A stretch of DNA of 64,000 nucleotides. Source: GCA-002712045 sp028112705 (GTDB lineage: Bacteria > Pseudomonadota > Alphaproteobacteria > Rhodobacterales > Rhodobacteraceae). The position numbers were made by a program, and so were the translations under genes. The notes under the pieces are model-generated. The model ran no database searches, had not been told where the DNA came from, and saw only the letters and a program-made list of their open reading frames with translations. This document shows positions 61,946 to 64,000 of the stretch, piece by piece. Location of the stretch: positions 62,001-126,000 of the forward strand of contig JAOGYN010000002.1 of the NCBI GenBank assembly GCA_028112705.1, read 5' to 3'. The stretch's first letter is position 1, and every line of letters begins with the position of its first letter.

Positions 61946-64000
61946 ATGGCACGTGAATACACACTTGATCTTTATCGGAATTTTGGCATCATTGCGCACA
62001 TTGATGCGGGTAAGACGACTTGTTCAGAACGTATTCTTTACTACACTGGTAAAGAGCACAACATTGGAGAAGTTCATGATGGTGCGGCCACTATGGACTG
62101 GATGGAGCAAGAACAAGAGCGCGGTATAACAATAACGTCCGCTGCGACAACTACTTTTTGGGAGCGTACCGAAGATGGTACCACACCGGACTCGCCCAAG
62201 CACCGTTTAAACATCATCGATACACCAGGTCACGTTGACTTTACAATTGAAGTGGAGCGATCCCTAGCCGTTTTGGATGGTGCTGTTTGCGTGCTTGATG
62301 CCAATGCTGGTGTTGAACCTCAGACGGAAACAGTTTGGCGTCAGGCTGATCGTTACAAAGTTCCGCGTATGGTTTTTGTCAACAAAATGGATAAAATTGG
62401 AGCAGACTTCTTTAAGTGTGTTGAGATGATCGAGGATCGCACAGGTGCATCTGCTATTCCTGTATCATTCCCAATTGGTGCTGAAACAGAGCTGGAAGGC
62501 TTGGTTGACTTGGTTACGATGGAAGAATGGTTATGGGAAGGTGAAGATCTTGGTGCGAGCTGGATTAAAGCACCTATCCGCGAAAGCTTGCAGGAAGCCG
62601 CTGCTAAATGGCGAAATGTTCTTGTTGAAGCTGCTGTTGAAATGGATGATGAGGCTATGGAAGCGTACCTTGACGGCACAGAGCCGGACGTTGATACGTT
62701 GCGTGTACTGATACGCAAGGGTTGTTTGTCACTAACTTTCGTCCCTGTTTTGGGTGGTTCTGCGTTCAAAAACAAAGGTGTTCAATCATTGTTAAACGCA
62801 GTTATTGATTATTTACCATCTCCTTTAGACGTTGTTGACTATATGGGCTTTAAGCCAGGGGACGAAACAGAGACACGTGATATTGCGCGTCGTGCAGACG
62901 ACAACATGGCATTCTCTGGTCTTGCGTTTAAAATCATGAATGACCCGTTTGTTGGATCTCTAACGTTTACACGTATCTATTCTGGTACGTTGACAAAAGG
63001 CGACTCAATGTTGAATTCTACAAAGGGTAAAAAAGAGCGTGTTGGTCGTATGATGATGATGCACTCGATTGATCGCGAGGAGATCACTGAAGGTTTTGCT
63101 GGGGATATTATAGCACTTGCAGGTTTGAAAGACACTACAACTGGTGACACTATCTGTTCTGTGAGCGACCCTGTTATTTTGGAAACTATGACGTTTCCAG
63201 AGCCAGTGATCGAGATTGCTGTTGAGCCAAAAACAAAAGCTGACCAAGAGAAAATGTCAACCGGCCTTGCTCGATTGGCTGCTGAAGATCCCTCATTCCG
63301 TGTTGAAACAGACATCGAGTCTGGTCAAACAATCATGAAGGGTATGGGTGAATTACATCTAGACATTCTTGTTGACAGATTAAGGCGTGAGTTCAAAGTG
63401 GAAGCAAATATTGGTGCTCCTCAGGTGGCATATCGAGAGACAATCGGACATGAGGCAGAAATTGATTATACTCACAAAAAGCAATCTGGTGGTTCTGGAC
63501 AATTTGGTCGTGTAAAAATGATAATTTCGCCCACTGAGCCTGGAGAAGGTTATAGCTTTGAAAGTAAAATTGTTGGTGGTTCTATTCCAAAAGAATACAT
63601 TCCAGGAGTTGAAAAAGGCATCAAATCTGTAATGGACTCTGGGCCTTTAGCAGGGTTCCCTGTGATTGACTTTAAAGTATCGTTAATTGACGGTGCGTAC
63701 CATGATGTTGATTCTAGTGTTTTAGCATTTGAGCTAGCGGCAAGGGCGGGAATGCGAGAAGGCCTTAGAAAAGCTGGAGCCAAAATGCTTGAGCCTATAA
63801 TGGAGGTCGAGGTTGTGACACCTGAAGAATATACTGGTGGTATCATTGGTGATTTGACGTCTCGTAGGGGGCAGGTACAAGGTCAGGATCAGCGTGGAAA
63901 TGCTATTGCTATAACCGCGAATGTGCCACTTGCAAATATGTTTGGCTATATTAACACTTTGAGATCAATGTCTTCAGGCCGGGCGAATTTTTCTATGCAG
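61946..64000 (+). CDS. fusA: Elongation factor G (3' end outside the window)
   Basis: Translocation GTPase. 685 codons are in the window, open to the last base; the family is about 700 residues, so only a short C-terminal tail is missing. The G1 motif is AHIDAGKTT (from residue 17), switch I/II regions include EQERGITITSAATTTFW and IIDTPGHVDFTIEVER, and G4 is FVNKMDKIGADFF. Domain IV has the KKQSGGSGQFGRV stretch. The gene looks richer in GC and in preferred codons than its neighbours, as expected for a very highly expressed gene. tuf probably follows outside. Confidence 0.96.
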   Translation, partial: MAREYTLDLYRNFGIIAHIDAGKTTCSERILYYTGKEHNIGEVHDGAATMDWMEQEQERGITITSAATTTFWERTEDGTTPDSPKHRLNIIDTPGHVDFTIEVERSLAVLDGAVCVLDANAGVEPQTETVWRQADRYKVPRMVFVNKMDKIGADFFKCVEMIEDRTGASAIPVSFPIGAETELEGLVDLVTMEEWLWEGEDLGASWIKAPIRESLQEAAAKWRNVLVEAAVEMDDEAMEAYLDGTEPDVDTLRVLIRKGCLSLTFVPVLGGSAFKNKGVQSLLNAVIDYLPSPLDVVDYMGFKPGDETETRDIARRADDNMAFSGLAFKIMNDPFVGSLTFTRIYSGTLTKGDSMLNSTKGKKERVGRMMMMHSIDREEITEGFAGDIIALAGLKDTTTGDTICSVSDPVILETMTFPEPVIEIAVEPKTKADQEKMSTGLARLAAEDPSFRVETDIESGQTIMKGMGELHLDILVDRLRREFKVEANIGAPQVAYRETIGHEAEIDYTHKKQSGGSGQFGRVKMIISPTEPGEGYSFESKIVGGSIPKEYIPGVEKGIKSVMDSGPLAGFPVIDFKVSLIDGAYHDVDSSVLAFELAARAGMREGLRKAGAKMLEPIMEVEVVTPEEYTGGIIGDLTSRRGQVQGQDQRGNAIAITANVPLANMFGYINTLRSMSSGRANFSMQ

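Noticed and set aside
61917..62129. Short plus-strand frame over the start of fusA
   Set aside because: It is out of frame with the EF-G reading, which runs uninterrupted from 61946 to the window end with all GTPase motifs.
1..64000. CRISPR arrays, insertion sequences, prophage or integrase-linked tRNA insertions
   Set aside because: I saw no regularly spaced repeats, transposase-like or integrase-like frames, and no duplicated tRNA 3' ends beside either tRNA gene.

Overview
The window is AT-rich, gene-dense chromosomal DNA, almost certainly from a low-GC marine alphaproteobacterium of the Rhodobacterales (roseobacter) type. Three gene orders I know from that group support this: tldD / coxB-ctaB-(small ORF)-ctaG-coxC-SURF1-thrC-M16 peptidase-GNAT; hom-glpX-recJ; and secE-nusG-rplKAJL-rpoBC followed by rpsL-rpsG-fusA. 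The protein sequences are of alphaproteobacterial type. I cannot name a species. No insertion sequences, prophage genes, CRISPR arrays or rRNA genes are seen.

Layout. 0.1-2.3 kb: ligABC, the protocatechuate 4,5-cleavage (meta) pathway entry. 2.3-13.4 kb: tldD, the cytochrome c oxidase structural and assembly genes, thrC, an M16 processing peptidase, an acetyltransferase, an FAD-linked 2-hydroxyacid dehydrogenase and apt. 13.5-15.9 kb: a TupBCA tungstate ABC transporter, then tRNA-Gln(UUG). 15.9-24.3 kb: an accessory block with a GMC oxidoreductase, an epoxide hydrolase, a sulfatase split by a one-base shift at a run of ten Gs, its formylglycine-generating enzyme, a trans-sulfuration-family PLP enzyme and a TPR protein.

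24.4-38.6 kb is the most unusual part: two divergent operons of twelve catabolic genes. The leftward one encodes RidA, an alpha/beta hydrolase, a CoA-transferase fused to a flavin reductase (713 aa), and an 'amino acid synthesis' (DUF1185) protein. The rightward one encodes an aldehyde dehydrogenase, a luciferase-like monooxygenase, a CaiD-like hydratase, an L-carnitine dehydrogenase-like enzyme, a BKACE (dehydrocarnitine-cleavage type), an acyl-CoA dehydrogenase, an ADP-forming acyl-CoA ligase and an amidase. The set looks like the front end of the pyrimidine Rut pathway (monooxygenase, flavin reductase, RidA, hydrolase) joined to a carnitine / gamma-butyrobetaine CoA pathway. The substrate is unknown to me.

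38.6-45.0 kb: a metallo-beta-lactamase-fold protein with glutathione-dependent formaldehyde dehydrogenase, tRNA-Glu(UUC), recJ, glpX and hom. 45.2-48.6 kb: a DUF2147 exported protein and two membrane-linked glycosyltransferases. 48.6 kb to the end: the transcription-translation core (secE, nusG, rplK, rplA, rplJ, rplL, rpoB, rpoC, rpsL, rpsG, fusA). Its intergenic regions hold likely ribosomal-protein leaders, terminators and hairpins. fusA runs off the right edge.
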